Source: Dipodascopsis uninucleata var. uninucleata
Lineage: Eukaryota; Ascomycota; Lipomycetes; Lipomycetales; Lipomycetaceae
DNA length: 64,000 bases
Assembly (NCBI GenBank): GCA_030568195.1
Contig: JAJLTO010000004.1
Location: 1,448,147-1,512,146 of the forward strand
Direction of reading: 5' to 3'
Part shown: positions 9,545-21,262 of the stretch, one piece after another
Layout of the letters: each line of letters begins with the position of its first letter
Position numbering within the stretch: position 1 is the stretch's first letter
The notes under the pieces: generated by a model
The model's input: the letters and a program-made list of their open reading frames with translations, nothing else
What the model was told of the DNA's origin: nothing
The model's database searches: none
Made by a program: the position numbers and the translations under genes

Positions 9545-12500
9545 GATGAGCAGTAAGATGTGTAGGAACGAACACTAGCTATTATAAAATGAGATGCAAT
9601 ATATAGGTTTCTGCTTATATGAACAAGTAGATATGTACACCAATCTGCTATTTCAAAGGGTAGCAGAATTCGGGATATATTGCTGAGAAAGGCTTTACTG
9701 TACGTCGAGCTCTTTTACTTGCTTTTTGTACTTTTCTAAAATATAGAATAGCACGGATGATTCAGATATTTCAGTTTCGAAAGGATATTGTGAAATATAC
9801 GGTCGATAGACTCGTTATATAGTAAGACGGTCATATGAAGCGGAGTGACGAAACACTCTCTCAGGTCCCTGCTCTCTGTGGATAATAAGTGATTTATTCG
9901 ATGACGTTTACCCACCCTTACAGACGTAGATCTCTATATATTTTTGTATATCATTAACTTGGAAACATTGGAGGTTAGGGTATTAATTCTAATTGGGCTG
10001 GTGGCTTGACTGGATGAGAATTGTTAAGTGAGTAATGGGCTCGAAGGCACTTGTATCGTTTAGAGCGGAGCTGGGATAGTCGGGGTGAGCGGCACAAAAG
10101 GGAGACAAAGCCCACGGTCCCTGACTGTAGCCTGCTAGCTATGGCGTGTACTCAGCACCTGGCCGCGTATCGCGGTCTTTGCCTGAGCACAGCAGCGCGC
10201 TGGAGTAGAAGAGTGCCCGGAAGTCAGAAACAGGGCTAGGTCGTTTTTACGGTTGACGCACATAGTCTAACGACTATATCGGGGTAGGGCAGGTCAGGAC
10301 GGGTAACCAATACGAGTCGATATCGTAAGCCTGTACGTAATGCGCCTGTACGTAATGCGCTGGAGTAAGGCAAGTTGGCTTAGGGCTATAATGGCCCTGA
10401 GTGCTTAGCTAAGAACAGATGAGGTGCATATGATTTCTTATATAAGTTTGGTGCTGACAGCGTGGGCGCGCTGACTGTGCCGATCTGAGGGACCTGGTTT
10501 AACAGCATGCTGCAGGTGACCAGGTGCTGAGAGACATTTGTTTCTGATGGGCTATAATAGAACGGGATACAGTTTTAGGATAAACCAACCAAAGCGATAT
10601 GGATCGCATTGCATTGTACGCCAGGAAGGCGCTGCCCGGAACGGAGATATGCACTATAGAGTAAAGAAGAGAGCGGAAAGGGAAGCTACAAGCCGATAGA
10701 AACGAAAAAACCAGAAAGAAGCCCATTAAAAAGAAAAGAACAAGCGAGCACGAAGGCGAATCGAACCGCAACAAGGTCTATTGGTGACGCGATTTGCCAG
10801 GAACAAGATGCAGGTCTAGTCATCGTGACCACAGCCAATTTAAGACCCGCTACGATCTGCTCTGAAGTCGCTTTCGATCCTGGAACCTCTAAGATTTGGA
10901 AAATTGCGTCTGCGCAGCGATCTCCTCATATCTGGTGCTAGATCGCGATCCATCTAGCCCACCGCGATCGCGCCCCCCACCCGGTTCCCCTCACGAAGTC
11001 GAGGATGTTCTCTGACATCCTCCGCACGACAGCAGCGATTAACGGTTGCTGGCAGCGCCATGCAGGCATATATTTTGCACGCAAATAAAAGTAAAAAACA
11101 GCGTAGCTATAGCCATGGAAACGCAAATAAACGAGAAGAATGGGAAAACATAGCAAAGAGCACCAGGAAAAATTAAAGAAAGAAGAGAATCAACAATACA
11201 CCGGAAATTAAAAAAAATTTATACACAGACTGACCTGTCTACATTCTTGTTTCAGTAGATACTGCAGACGCCCATATGCTTCGGCGCACATTAGTTCTCG
11301 CCAGAGGCAAAAGAGAGACAGCTGTATCATCCTTGATCTTGTTTAACTTTAGCCCCTGATGCAGATGTATGCAGATTTATCCGTGCGCCAGAGGACGCCC
11401 GCCGGCCTCTCAAGGCCATTCTACAATTTTAGCAGCCATCACGTCCGATAGTTGCCATTTGTCAGGACGTTTCCAGCCGATACCAAGAGCTTCAGACGTG
11501 AGAGGACTGGGGGACAGATCGATGCTGGCTGTCGGTTAAACTAGGAAAAAAAGGGAGAAAGCCGGTGGCCAGCTTTCTCCTCTTACGTGCTGATCTTCGC
11601 TGCTTTAGTTAATCGTTCTAGCGTGGCATTCTGTGCCATGTTTTGCCAGCTTAGCGAGTGAGCATTGTAGCAATTACAGAGTTGGGCTAAACCAGCTATT
11701 GTATTACGTCGTAGACGGAGTTAAAACCACCAAAGCTTCGCGACCTGCCGTAGTCTTTGAAACAGCGGCGCAATTTTTAATTCTCCTCTTATGCATGGCC
11801 TAAATCTTGCTCCTTTAGCCCCGAACTCTAAAATGTCCTGATTTTGTACGTCCTCTGCGCAAGTGCTACAGCACCGGCTACAGAAAGTCGGCTCTGCCGA
11901 GAACCTGCCAGTGGACTGACCACTGCAGCCGCAAGAATGGGCTGTTCAGGATTCACTAGCCAGAATGCGCTATACGAACACACTTTTACGACTGCACTCT
12001 GCGCTTGCTGCCATCACTGATTTCTTTGTTCTCCTCCTTCTGAAAATTGTGCCCTGCAGCGTGTCCTCGCCGCATGGAGTAAACTAACAGGAGGTCGCTC
12101 GGCGTAGAAAACAGGCTCTTCCCTCTGCTGAGCCTCTCCTTTAGGACCCTCTCGCGTTCAGAATCCTAGACCCTACACTATGCAGCTGGGGTCAGCCGCC
12201 CGTAGCTTCCTTACACTATAAAGTCACGTGATTCAATCGAGCTGTGCCCTTCTAGACAAGCGCTCTTTGAAAAGGGACAGCGCGCCGACTGACTAGCTCT
12301 CTGATCACATTGGGATAAAGCCGAGATGCTGCAACGCGCAGCATTGAATAGAAGACTACGTGATTAACGAGAATGTGACAAGAAATATAGCTATTGCGCT
12401 TGCTTGCTATGTAGTAAGTGCATGGTGCACGCAGCCTAACAGGTACAGAGCTCGCAGTGGCACGTTTCAAGAGATAAATACGGCTACAGATGTAAAATTA

Positions 12501-12875
12501 CAATACAGAATTTCAACACAGATGCCATGCATTCTGGGGTATTGTCTATACAGTATAAATATGTATACATCGTAGAGGAGCCAAAATGTATTATTGAGAA
12601 TATAGAGCTTTAGTTTCTCTAATTAAAACCATTCCAAAAAAGAGTTACCAAATTATAGTCACTTAAAAACCAAAAGCTTGAGAGAGTAATGAATTGATGA
12701 AACCCCGTAAAATGCATGAAATCATATAAACCAATAAAAGGGTAGATAAGTGTTTTGACAAGAATTCCGCAAGCAGCGTGCAAAGTAGATGCCGGTGAAA
12801 TAGCGCATATGAATTTTTAGTTCGCGAAGATATAACTAGCAATGATGACTAGAAAAAAACACAGCACCTATTAAA
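9545..12875. other. Gene-free stretch with GC-rich core
   Basis: The stretch is 3.3 kb. The flanks (9545-9960, 12500-12875) are AT-rich like other spacers. The core, about 9990-12300, is visibly richer in G+C and in short palindromes such as GATCGCGATC near 10947-10956. No open frame in it resembles a protein I know. A degraded mobile element, an unrecognised non-coding gene or a chromosomal landmark are all possible; nothing identifies it. Confidence 0.4.
10329..10358. repeat. 15-bp tandem duplication
   Basis: Two perfect head-to-tail copies of GCCTGTACGTAATGC (10329-10343 and 10344-10358) lie inside the GC-rich core. Confidence 0.9.
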
Positions 12876-14652
12876 TCACATCTCACCACCCAAATATGCC
12901 CACCTAATTATGCCCATTGCACCACCAATAGCAATGGATATCGGTGCCGGTATGCTGTACAGCTGGCTCATAACAAACGCCGTACCACTAGTCACATACC
13001 ACCACGGATCGTTGGAAAGTGACACACCTGACTGGTTTTCCTTCGAGAGAAATCCTGACTCCCAGATTCTATAAATCGCACACCACAATAGGCCAGTCGC
13101 GGAGGATGTGATTCCGCGTAGAATGCTTACAATAACAGGGATCTTCCGTAGTTTATGCCAGAATGTAAACATTCCGCTAGCAATCAGCATTCCAGGTGCA
13201 TACATGCCCAGAAAAGATACAATTGCACCAAGGATTAGACTCGATCCATTGTTGTGGTACGTCAGGGCCCCTAGATAGATGGCAAAATTGAAGTTCGGCC
13301 CTGGAAATGCCTGAATCAATGCAAGACCGATTGCAAAATCTCGAGACGATACCCAACCTTCACCAACTGTGTACTCTCGTAAGAGAGGAATCACAACTGG
13401 TCCACCTCCGAAAATAATGGTGCCAGCAAGATACATATTACTGAATAGCATATATGTCACCGGCGCATTCTTCACTACAGAGCGAATCACCATCACTATC
13501 ACAAATGACACAATAAAAAACAATACGACGCATATCCCAAGTAAAATTGGATAGTGAGGTTCAGACTCGATAGATCTTTCTCGCGTTAAGCTCTGCTCTC
13601 TATAATTTGATCCTGAACCTTGGGCAACGGCAGTAGTCCCTTCCATCGTCTCTATTACGACCTCGTTGGATGACACAATCGAATCTTCTGCTCTTTTCGT
13701 TGGAACATCATGTAGCAGCTCACTCTGCCTTTCCATCGCGCTAGAATTGATCTGTTCCAATTCTATAGATTCCTCCGTCTGCGCTGGTGGGCTCGTCTTA
13801 TATTTGTGATAGACCGTTGAAGCCACTACTGAAATAAGACGTAATAAACGTTTTGTATAAGGGGAATCATAGATCAGTGTTATTATACCACTAGAAATCA
13901 TGAGCACTGGAAAATACCAGAGCGCAGTATACATGATACCGAAGGCGCCCCCGAGAAAAATCAGTAGATAGCTCAGCTTATCCGTGACTGCTCGTTTGGA
14001 AACATCGATAGCAGCTAGTAAAATGACACCAACAATTGCAGAGTTCAACCCACTCAGAAGAGAATATACTGGAATAGGCAGTGTAGTTCCAACCTGCGAA
14101 ATACCTACTGCTAATATAAGCATTCCAATAGCGCCAGGTAAGGCCCAGAACAAAAATGATAACAGCGCAGGTAAGATCGACGTTCGCAGTAACGTAATGA
14201 TAAAGAGCATCTTAGTAGATGCTGACCCAGGGAGTGACTGAGCAACTCCAAAGAGTTCTTGATATTCTCTATCATCGAGCCAATGATATTTCTGGACAAA
14301 TATTTTATTAAACTGGTTTGAACCGTTAGTATGACATTCGACAAAACAAGAAGATAGCTAGAACGAAGAGTATATATCGAGAGAATTCTTGCTGCTAGTT
14401 TCTCAGTTTGCTTACATTAGAAAATCTATGAATTTGACGTTAGCAAATACTATTGGCAAACAATATGGAGTTTATAAATACTCACTGTACAACAGGACCG
14501 CCAAACGAAATGAAGCCGATATACCATTGTCTTTTGGTCACTTCGATAAGCTGTTCAGCTAAATTAACATTTCCTGCCTTCGAAAATAGATTAACGAATG
14601 CCTTTAGAGCTCGATTCAACGAGTATTTAAAGTTGCTTGATCCAGATTCCAT
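12876..14652 (-). CDS. CHR-family (chromate-type) transporter, three exons with a 10-nt microexon
   Basis: Exons, in transcript order, are 14652-14486, 14425-14416 and 14312-12876, giving 537 aa. Exon 1 ends in SFGGPVV plus two bases and a GTGAGT donor. The 60-nt intron 1 has a GCTAAC branch site. The 10-nt exon (ATTTTCTAAT) is followed by GTAAGC. The 103-nt intron 2 has a perfect TACTAAC branch (14331-14325). The spliced join reads FGGPVVQFSNFNKIFVQ then KYHWLDDREYQELFG and LPGSAST, with exactly the spacing of the first CHR repeat. The second repeat has FGGGPVVIPLL, then EGWVSS and GLALIQAFPGPNFNFA. Both halves are membrane-spanning, joined by a charged Ser/Glu-rich linker. ChrA-family members export chromate in bacteria; the fungal substrate is uncertain. 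Confidence 0.88.
14416..14425 (-). other. 10-nt microexon of the CHR transporter gene
   Basis: On the minus strand CATAG|ATTTTCTAAT|GTAAGC gives an acceptor, ten exonic bases and a donor. Skipping it joins exon 1 to exon 3 out of frame; including it restores the frame and the family spacing between FGGP and WLDD. Confidence 0.8.
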
Positions 14653-16061
14653 TCTTCAGTCAAGATCTTCAGAACACAGTGGCTAGTATTACTGCCAAAG
14701 ATTGTGCTTTTATAATGTCTCGTATCTGAGTGAAAATTGGGAAAAAAAAAAGGAAAACCAAAATTTACCTTTTTCGAACTTCCAACCGTCTCAAACAGAA
14801 CGAGTCGCCGTTACTAGCTAGACATTACGTTGAAGTCGAGAAAGTTAGTAATATCTGGATAAAATGTAATTTTCTTTGCAATAAGTATATATGAATGATT
14901 TAGAGAAAATTTCAGACCCATATCTATGTCCGTTGTAATAGAATATTAAACTAGAAAGGGTTATAGCGCTGATTCCGCTGGCTACGCAACTTCAAATTAC
15001 AAGCGATCGAGTGCTCTAGTAATATCAAAAGATTGTTTATTTTGCTTTCTTCTCGTTAGTAGGTGTTATGTATGAATGTATAGATCTGGTGGTAACTGAT
15101 TCATTAGGCTATTTCTTTTGGATGATGAGTTATATATACTGGTATCGAGATACTAATTCTCACTTTGTGTCATACGCTAATAAGGGCAATAATGTAGTTA
15201 TAGCTCCAAAGTAACTTACTATATGAGAGAAGGACAGATACAATTTGTACTTGTAAAATCTCAGTTGCTTGACGATATTAGGATATCATCTAATGTAGTA
15301 GGCTGACAAGTCGTAAGCAAATGATCAATAGCCTATGTGATTCATCTCACTCATTCTGGCCAAATCTCGGCCAAAATAAACTACATACTAGTAATGGTAT
15401 TTCCTCAACAGATTCGGCTGATCGCTTTCGCATTGGGGATGGTGCAACCTTAAAGAAATAACATCTATCATGAATCGACAATGATACGGCTTAAAAGCTC
15501 AAAATCAAGGTCTGTACTCTGGAGAGAATAATAATTGATAGTCTAGGACTAAGTTTCCTTCTATTGAATATGTCTGAATATGGTCTTTTCTCTCACGGCT
15601 TCTACATTCTTTGATGCAGCCAAGAAAGTAGTATAGGGAGTCAAAGCGTACTGACATCGTATTTTATTGTGGTCGCTCGAAGTTCAAGGCTAGAGTTTGT
15701 TGCAGTCCACATAGAAAAATATGATAAACGTATAGATATTTACGTGGTCCAGGTTCTTGAAGAAAATTGTATTTCAGTGTACTGTATGAAATTCAAAGGT
15801 AGCTGGGACGATAATTTATTCAGAGTTTGCCGTGAAAAGTTAGTTGACCTCTGATTGTTAAATACAGACGACACGCCGAACTCCCACTCATCGGTTCAAT
15901 ATACATCCCTAGATAACTAAATAAAAGAGTTTACAGATTGGATTCGAGTTGAAAATGAGCGATCTCATTTAATATATAATTTATTCTCAAAACGCTGCGG
16001 AACAGCTCTTATGTCCTATTAACAATAGAAATATATAGAATTATAACCCTGAAGAGCGAAC
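14653..16061. other. Intergenic region, no gene supported
   Basis: This AT-rich spacer lies between the 5' end of the CHR gene and the 3' end of the orphan membrane gene. A 61-codon frame at 15669-15854 lacks recognisable features. Confidence 0.5.
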
Positions 16062-16943
16062 TTAAGAGCAGGTAGTACCACCTAAGCAAGAAGAGTCGAT
16101 CTCATTGAATCCATTGAACAACAACATTCCATTGGTGATATCAGAAGAATCAGTGCAGTTGCTCTCGGAATTCTTTGTAAATCCAAAACAATACTGAGTG
16201 CCTGGGTTGCCAGTAATGAATGAACCTAATTTTCCAGCCAAAGAAATAACCTCTGTAATTTGTTGAATAATGTTGCTGAAATCGCCGATGTTAGAATTTT
16301 GGAAAACGTAAGTAAGCCAGGTTGGGATGCTAGTGTCAGAATTCGTGCTGAATCCATAGACAATATCCGAAAGGGCGGTCCAGATAGGATTGCTGGTATC
16401 ACCAATGATCATGTGGTTGAGACCAGAAGTAGTGTTATAGAGGAATCCGAGTCGAGCGGATCCGAGAAGACCCTCAATCGTATTTTCAACTCCATTAAAT
16501 CTTTCCAAAGTCATATTGGCAGGATTGAAATCGAAAAGATACCAAGCATCCGTGCCGTTAATGAGACCGAGCGACTGAAGATCACTGACAATCTCAGATG
16601 GGTTTGGAATATATTTCTGAGAGACAAAAAACAATCCCAAGAAAAAAAAGAGAACTCCTTCAATAAGAAAAACAATACAGAGTGGACCAAGTCCAGTAAC
16701 ACAATAGATTGAGGCCAAAGAAGCAAAAGTACCAGCAAGAGAAATGGCCACTCCTCCAAGAGCCGTGGTATCGAATGGAAGCAACTCACGCTTGTAGACT
16801 GCTAGCTCATGAAGCGGGAAAACAGTGGTAAGACCTTTGGAAGGACTGACTGAATCCAGGTAGTCTATAGCCATAAAGGTACCTACCAAAAGAAGGGTAG
16901 CTCCCGGCAAGATATACTGAAGAACGAGAGAAGTTTTGGTCAT
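16062..16943 (-). CDS. Orphan membrane protein with glycosylated C-terminal domain
   Basis: Single exon, 293 aa, ATG at 16943. I do not recognise the family. Three hydrophobic helices lie in the first 110 residues (about 7-27, 60-80, 84-107). The region after about 125 is soluble and rich in N-glycosylation sequons (NGT, NMT, NTT, NCT). Late cysteines, including the C-terminal CLGGTTCS, could form disulfides. This suggests a membrane-anchored protein with a lumenal or extracellular C-terminal domain. No catalytic motif is visible. Composition is ordinary for the region and the frame is intact, so I take it as a real gene of unknown function. Confidence 0.6.
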   Translation of the reverse strand: MTKTSLVLQYILPGATLLLVGTFMAIDYLDSVSPSKGLTTVFPLHELAVYKRELLPFDTTALGGVAISLAGTFASLASIYCVTGLGPLCIVFLIEGVLFFFLGLFFVSQKYIPNPSEIVSDLQSLGLINGTDAWYLFDFNPANMTLERFNGVENTIEGLLGSARLGFLYNTTSGLNHMIIGDTSNPIWTALSDIVYGFSTNSDTSIPTWLTYVFQNSNIGDFSNIIQQITEVISLAGKLGSFITGNPGTQYCFGFTKNSESNCTDSSDITNGMLLFNGFNEIDSSCLGGTTCS

Positions 16944-19900
16944 TTTGCTACTGGAAACTGCTTGGAGTTATTTTTCTACCAAAGAACTAGTTGAGACAGA
17001 AGAACTGTAAGAAAAGGAATAATGATATTAGTTATATATTTCATTCCTTCACGAACAAAGAATATTGATGAGTTCAAGGTTTCTCTGACATCTGAAATTA
17101 AGTCAATTGCATTCGACAAAAGTATATCTGATGATGCAGTATAATGCGCTGCTTGTACATCAATACATAATATTTAAGGAAGATTTAGGCGTCCGCACGG
17201 CTCCGAACTTTAGTATGTAATGCGAGAGATTTACTTTAACAAATGGCGTAGAGTTTTGGTAACGAATTCCAGTAATATGAATGAAAAGTGTTGCACCTCT
17301 CTACGACAAAGCTTCAGAGGATATCTCCAATAGCGATTTTGTTTTGCACAAACCTGCAATAAACGCTCAATTCTGGTCACTATTATAGTCATCTCCTACC
17401 AGCTATATATTTCAGGCAATGTAAATCAGAATACATAAAACTATACCTGTAAAATGCGGTAGCTAGACATCTTTGAGCCATCTTATAGTGAGTTTGCTAC
17501 CAGGTTTTCAGGAGGTAGTATCGCATAACATTTGATAGTGGTCCCTTACATGTGTTCGGATTAGGGTAACTAATGCAACATTAAATGCTAGCGCTGAGTT
17601 TAGAATATGGTTAAAATTTACGCCAGCAACGGGAATCGTCAATGTTTTCCCTGACTACAAGAACTGAATAGGCTTTCGAGAATCACCACATGGCATACGA
17701 TATTGTGATTATGCTATCTTTAATCGAGTTATAGAGAGTGTAAAAAGTTCGATTTAGAGCCATGTGATGTATGTGGCTCTGAGGGGCGAAACTAAGCCAA
17801 TTCCCACATAATCTGTTGCTCAAGTTTCGTTTCGTTTCGTATCAAATTTCCAGTTAACCATTACCAACTATCAGTAGACATTTTGATCTTCTACGGCTCT
17901 ATATTTGCGAGTTTATGAGATCAGTAAAGTGGTGGGGCGTTTTATGACATATCATCATCCTGTCTACACTGTAGTCGGCGATTGCGGAAGAAAGAGTGAT
18001 CCGAGTCTCCCCACATACAAAGTCTATTGCTTCCAGAAGCACATACTTTCGTTTAAAGTAGCTGTGACACATACGCATACCAGAAATTGCAGTAGTGCTC
18101 TACTGAGAAAGCTTTTTAGATAGGCCGCGAGAACCGAGGTTCCAGCGGCTCACTCACTTATCATATCTACCTTGCTGTGCCGGCGCTCATGTTGAAGACG
18201 AATCGTAGCCACCGCCGCACGAACCAAACAGACCGCAAGTTTACTCACTCAGATGCAACAACATGAGGCCCAAGCAGAACTATGGACTAGGGTAGAACAG
18301 TCAACTGGAAGAGGGCAATGCCATGATCATAGTTTAATTAGGGCAATGTGAAGAGCTTTGTATGGGTACATAATCGGGATATATAGAATTTTAAGTTGAC
18401 AAAGGTTTCCAGTGATGCGTATATTGGGGATATCGATGACATTTAGATGCTCTGGATAGAAAGGTGGACTTGCGCGGTCATAGCTATATTATAGAGTGAT
18501 AATTTATGAATTTATTTATATGTTAAAACTCATTGTTACGCTGCAAGCATTATGCTACTGATAGGAGTTCGTCTCTTGATCCGAACGCACTGTCTATTCA
18601 ATTGAAGTTTACCTTTCTACATTTATAGGCTTATACTTGTGCTCGGGAGTGTATATGCCAACTGTAGAGATAGCTATTTTTGTTCATTATCTGCTACTGT
18701 AAATCCTAGCGCGTAAATTTCAATGGTTTCGCCCATCGAGAGCCGTTCGAGCTCAAACTCTAGAGATTTAGATGTCTGAAGAATATTGAGTTACGGGTGA
18801 AGCGGAAGCAGCTGCGGCTCCCCTTGTGGAAGTATAATTTATATTCTCTTATAGTCCATAGATGAATCCTTATGATACTTTCCTGAAAAAAGCCATATAA
18901 GGTGGTGGATTTCAATTCTGCTTTTATATCTAGCAGCTGTTTTCTATGATCGTCGCGCCGAGGAGCTTATAACGAGCGTTGGTCCAGACGAGTGATGTAC
19001 AGAGGGCCGCGCAAATATACATATGCATTTGCACAGACTCGAGATTTGTCTAATCAATAGACCAAATATCGGTCAGTCCCAGAACACTCATTCTACAAAT
19101 ATAAAACCGATTATCATATTAAACTAATATCTTATGATATGACAATAACGTGTGAAATACCTATTTTTCAGCAGCCTATTCCAGCAGAGCTTTTGGCGCT
19201 AAATATTAAGGGTATTAATAGTGCACTGCGTGACATATGGTAAAGACGCTAAATTTTCGATAGCAAGTGACTAAATCACAAGGCAAGCACTGAGTTTGCT
19301 ATCTAAACACAGTATTTCTTCTCGCGAGTTTATCTGATAAAGACTATAGCATCTAACAAAGCCTTTAACCATTGCCACGAGATGTTATCCGTACTCTACA
19401 AATATCAACTGCTATGTGTATTCAGATCGTAAATATGCGCGAGAATACATTTGCAATACAAGACGGACTTCAAGGGCCACTCAGTTGCGTTAATAGTATT
19501 TTCTTCGTCTAAGTTCATTCAATTAATGTTGTGTGAACTTTAGTAAATATAGAGATCATGCAAGTAGGTTAGCGATCATGCCAAGAATCAATTATAGTGC
19601 TTCTCTTTGCGGAGTAAGATCTTTAGTTTATCAGCCTGCCACTCTTGTAGCATAGGAGAGGAGTCATGCATAGCCAGAATAATAGAAGAAGACTTTCAAC
19701 GTTGTGGATATACAAATGCAGAAGATTACTTTGTAATTATAAATAGTTATTTCTTCGCTATAGACGATATAATAGGCTATTTAAGAATTTCTATTATTCA
19801 TAATGGGAGAATTTAGCTACAAGAGCCTAATGAAGCAGCTGAGCTCATTCCTTACACTGCGAAGCTTGTCCCGTTGACCATACATGGTAGAAAAAGGCTG

Positions 19901-21262
19901 TTCACTCTACAAGCTTTTCAGTCTGTAGAACACTAAGTTTGCTCGCACTAATCCCCGTTCTATACTGCCAACTCTTATTAGAATATGAACTATGGCAGCA
20001 TAACCAGAGCTAGTCCGTTTAGCAACACAGAAGATGGGACTTGTTAAGATCGCGTTCCATTCACCTGAGTCCGGTGCTAGACCGGAATTGGTGTGTTCTA
20101 GGCTCGGAATGCATCAGAGCTTGCCGAGCAGCAGTTTAGCAGATGCACAACTGAGCGAAAGTATAGCCAATAGTAGGACATTTGTGACTACAAAGCAAGC
20201 ACTACATATCGGTAGACTTCGGAGTAGAATTGACTGTGAAATATTAGTCGTATTCATGTCGCAAGTGATAAGAGTGCTGGCCACTAGATCAGATCCTGTT
20301 TGTACCGATAGCTCCAACAGGATCTAGGAACTATCATTTGTTTCGTTGAATTGGATTCCTAGTCGACGGCACCATAGTGCGATAACTTCAAGTGTGTCAA
20401 GTTGGTGAGAGTTATGCATGAAGTGTATACAACGTCGAGACTATAAATGAAAAAAGAGTCTGCAAAAACATACATGCAAAAATACTTGGTCTCGTGCACA
20501 GAACATGCGAACGTCAGCCTTCCAACATGTTAGATGTTCGAGATCGTATCATCTGGTAGAACAACAGCATGAAGCTGGGCCAAATATGGAAAGGAAGTAC
20601 TGTTTGTAGCGGCAGATATAAAAGCTTCCTTGCTCTCATTTGAAAGCGGCTGAGAAGAGTTTGTAGATGCCTAGCATTATGGCGCAGAAAATAAACGTGA
20701 AGACTTTATTTCCAAAAGTCCCCATTTGTGTTGTTCATACCATTTCTTGCTCTTTACCTACGTTCCTATATTTTTAATACTAGACAGATTTTCGTTGAGT
20801 TTACTTAGCGTAATATTAGTCAATCATCTAGAGCATACTATTCACAAGCTAGTGTTCGAAAATTATATTGTATATCGTCTTTAGATCTTAATTGTAATAT
20901 TAAATGCTTGGTATATTCTTAATACACATATATATAAATATGACAGTCTTATCATTTCGTAAGATCTACACCAAGCGGAGACCATTGCTTGCCAAGAAGA
21001 AATTCTTTTCTTTACTATTGGTAAGTTAATTGCATCTATGAAAGTGCATATTTCTCTGTATTTACATAGGATTCATAAGCTGAGTGTATATGCTAGATAA
21101 TTGATACGAGCAGCCTGAAAAAATTAAGAATCTTGTGACGGCAGACAAATAACTGAAGAGTCTAGCTACAGGAAACAAGAAAAGTGACAATTAAATTTTG
21201 ATTATTATTAACAAGAGTCATTATTAGTCATTATTAGTCATTATAGGAGTTCAGCTGCCGTT
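16944..21262. other. 4.3-kb region without a supported gene
   Basis: Only short open frames occur (for example 17905-18123, 19607-19816, 20034-20327), none with a recognisable product. A GC-richer patch lies near 18120-18260. The end of the stretch should hold the promoter of the aspartic protease: a TATATATAAATA stretch is near 20930. A GTAAGTTAATT...TTACATAG pair (about 21024-21069) could be a 5' UTR intron; the evidence is weak. Confidence 0.4.
21216..21244 (+). repeat. Three tandem 10-bp repeats just upstream of the protease start
   Basis: Two full copies and one nine-base copy of AGTCATTATT end 18 bp before the ATG. At the unit junctions TTAGTCA appears, the complement of TGACTAA, a variant of an AP-1/Gcn4-like core. 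It could be a bZIP site or simply 5' UTR slippage. Confidence 0.7.

Noticed and set aside
10762-10775. A tRNA B-box-like sequence (GGTTCGATTC on the minus strand)
   Set aside because: The flanking bases do not form a T-stem, and no matching acceptor or anticodon stem is visible.
12876-14210. CHR transporter as a single-exon 444-aa gene starting at the internal ATG
   Set aside because: The frame is open upstream with conserved residues (WLDD, LPGSAST), and two upstream exons complete the first repeat.
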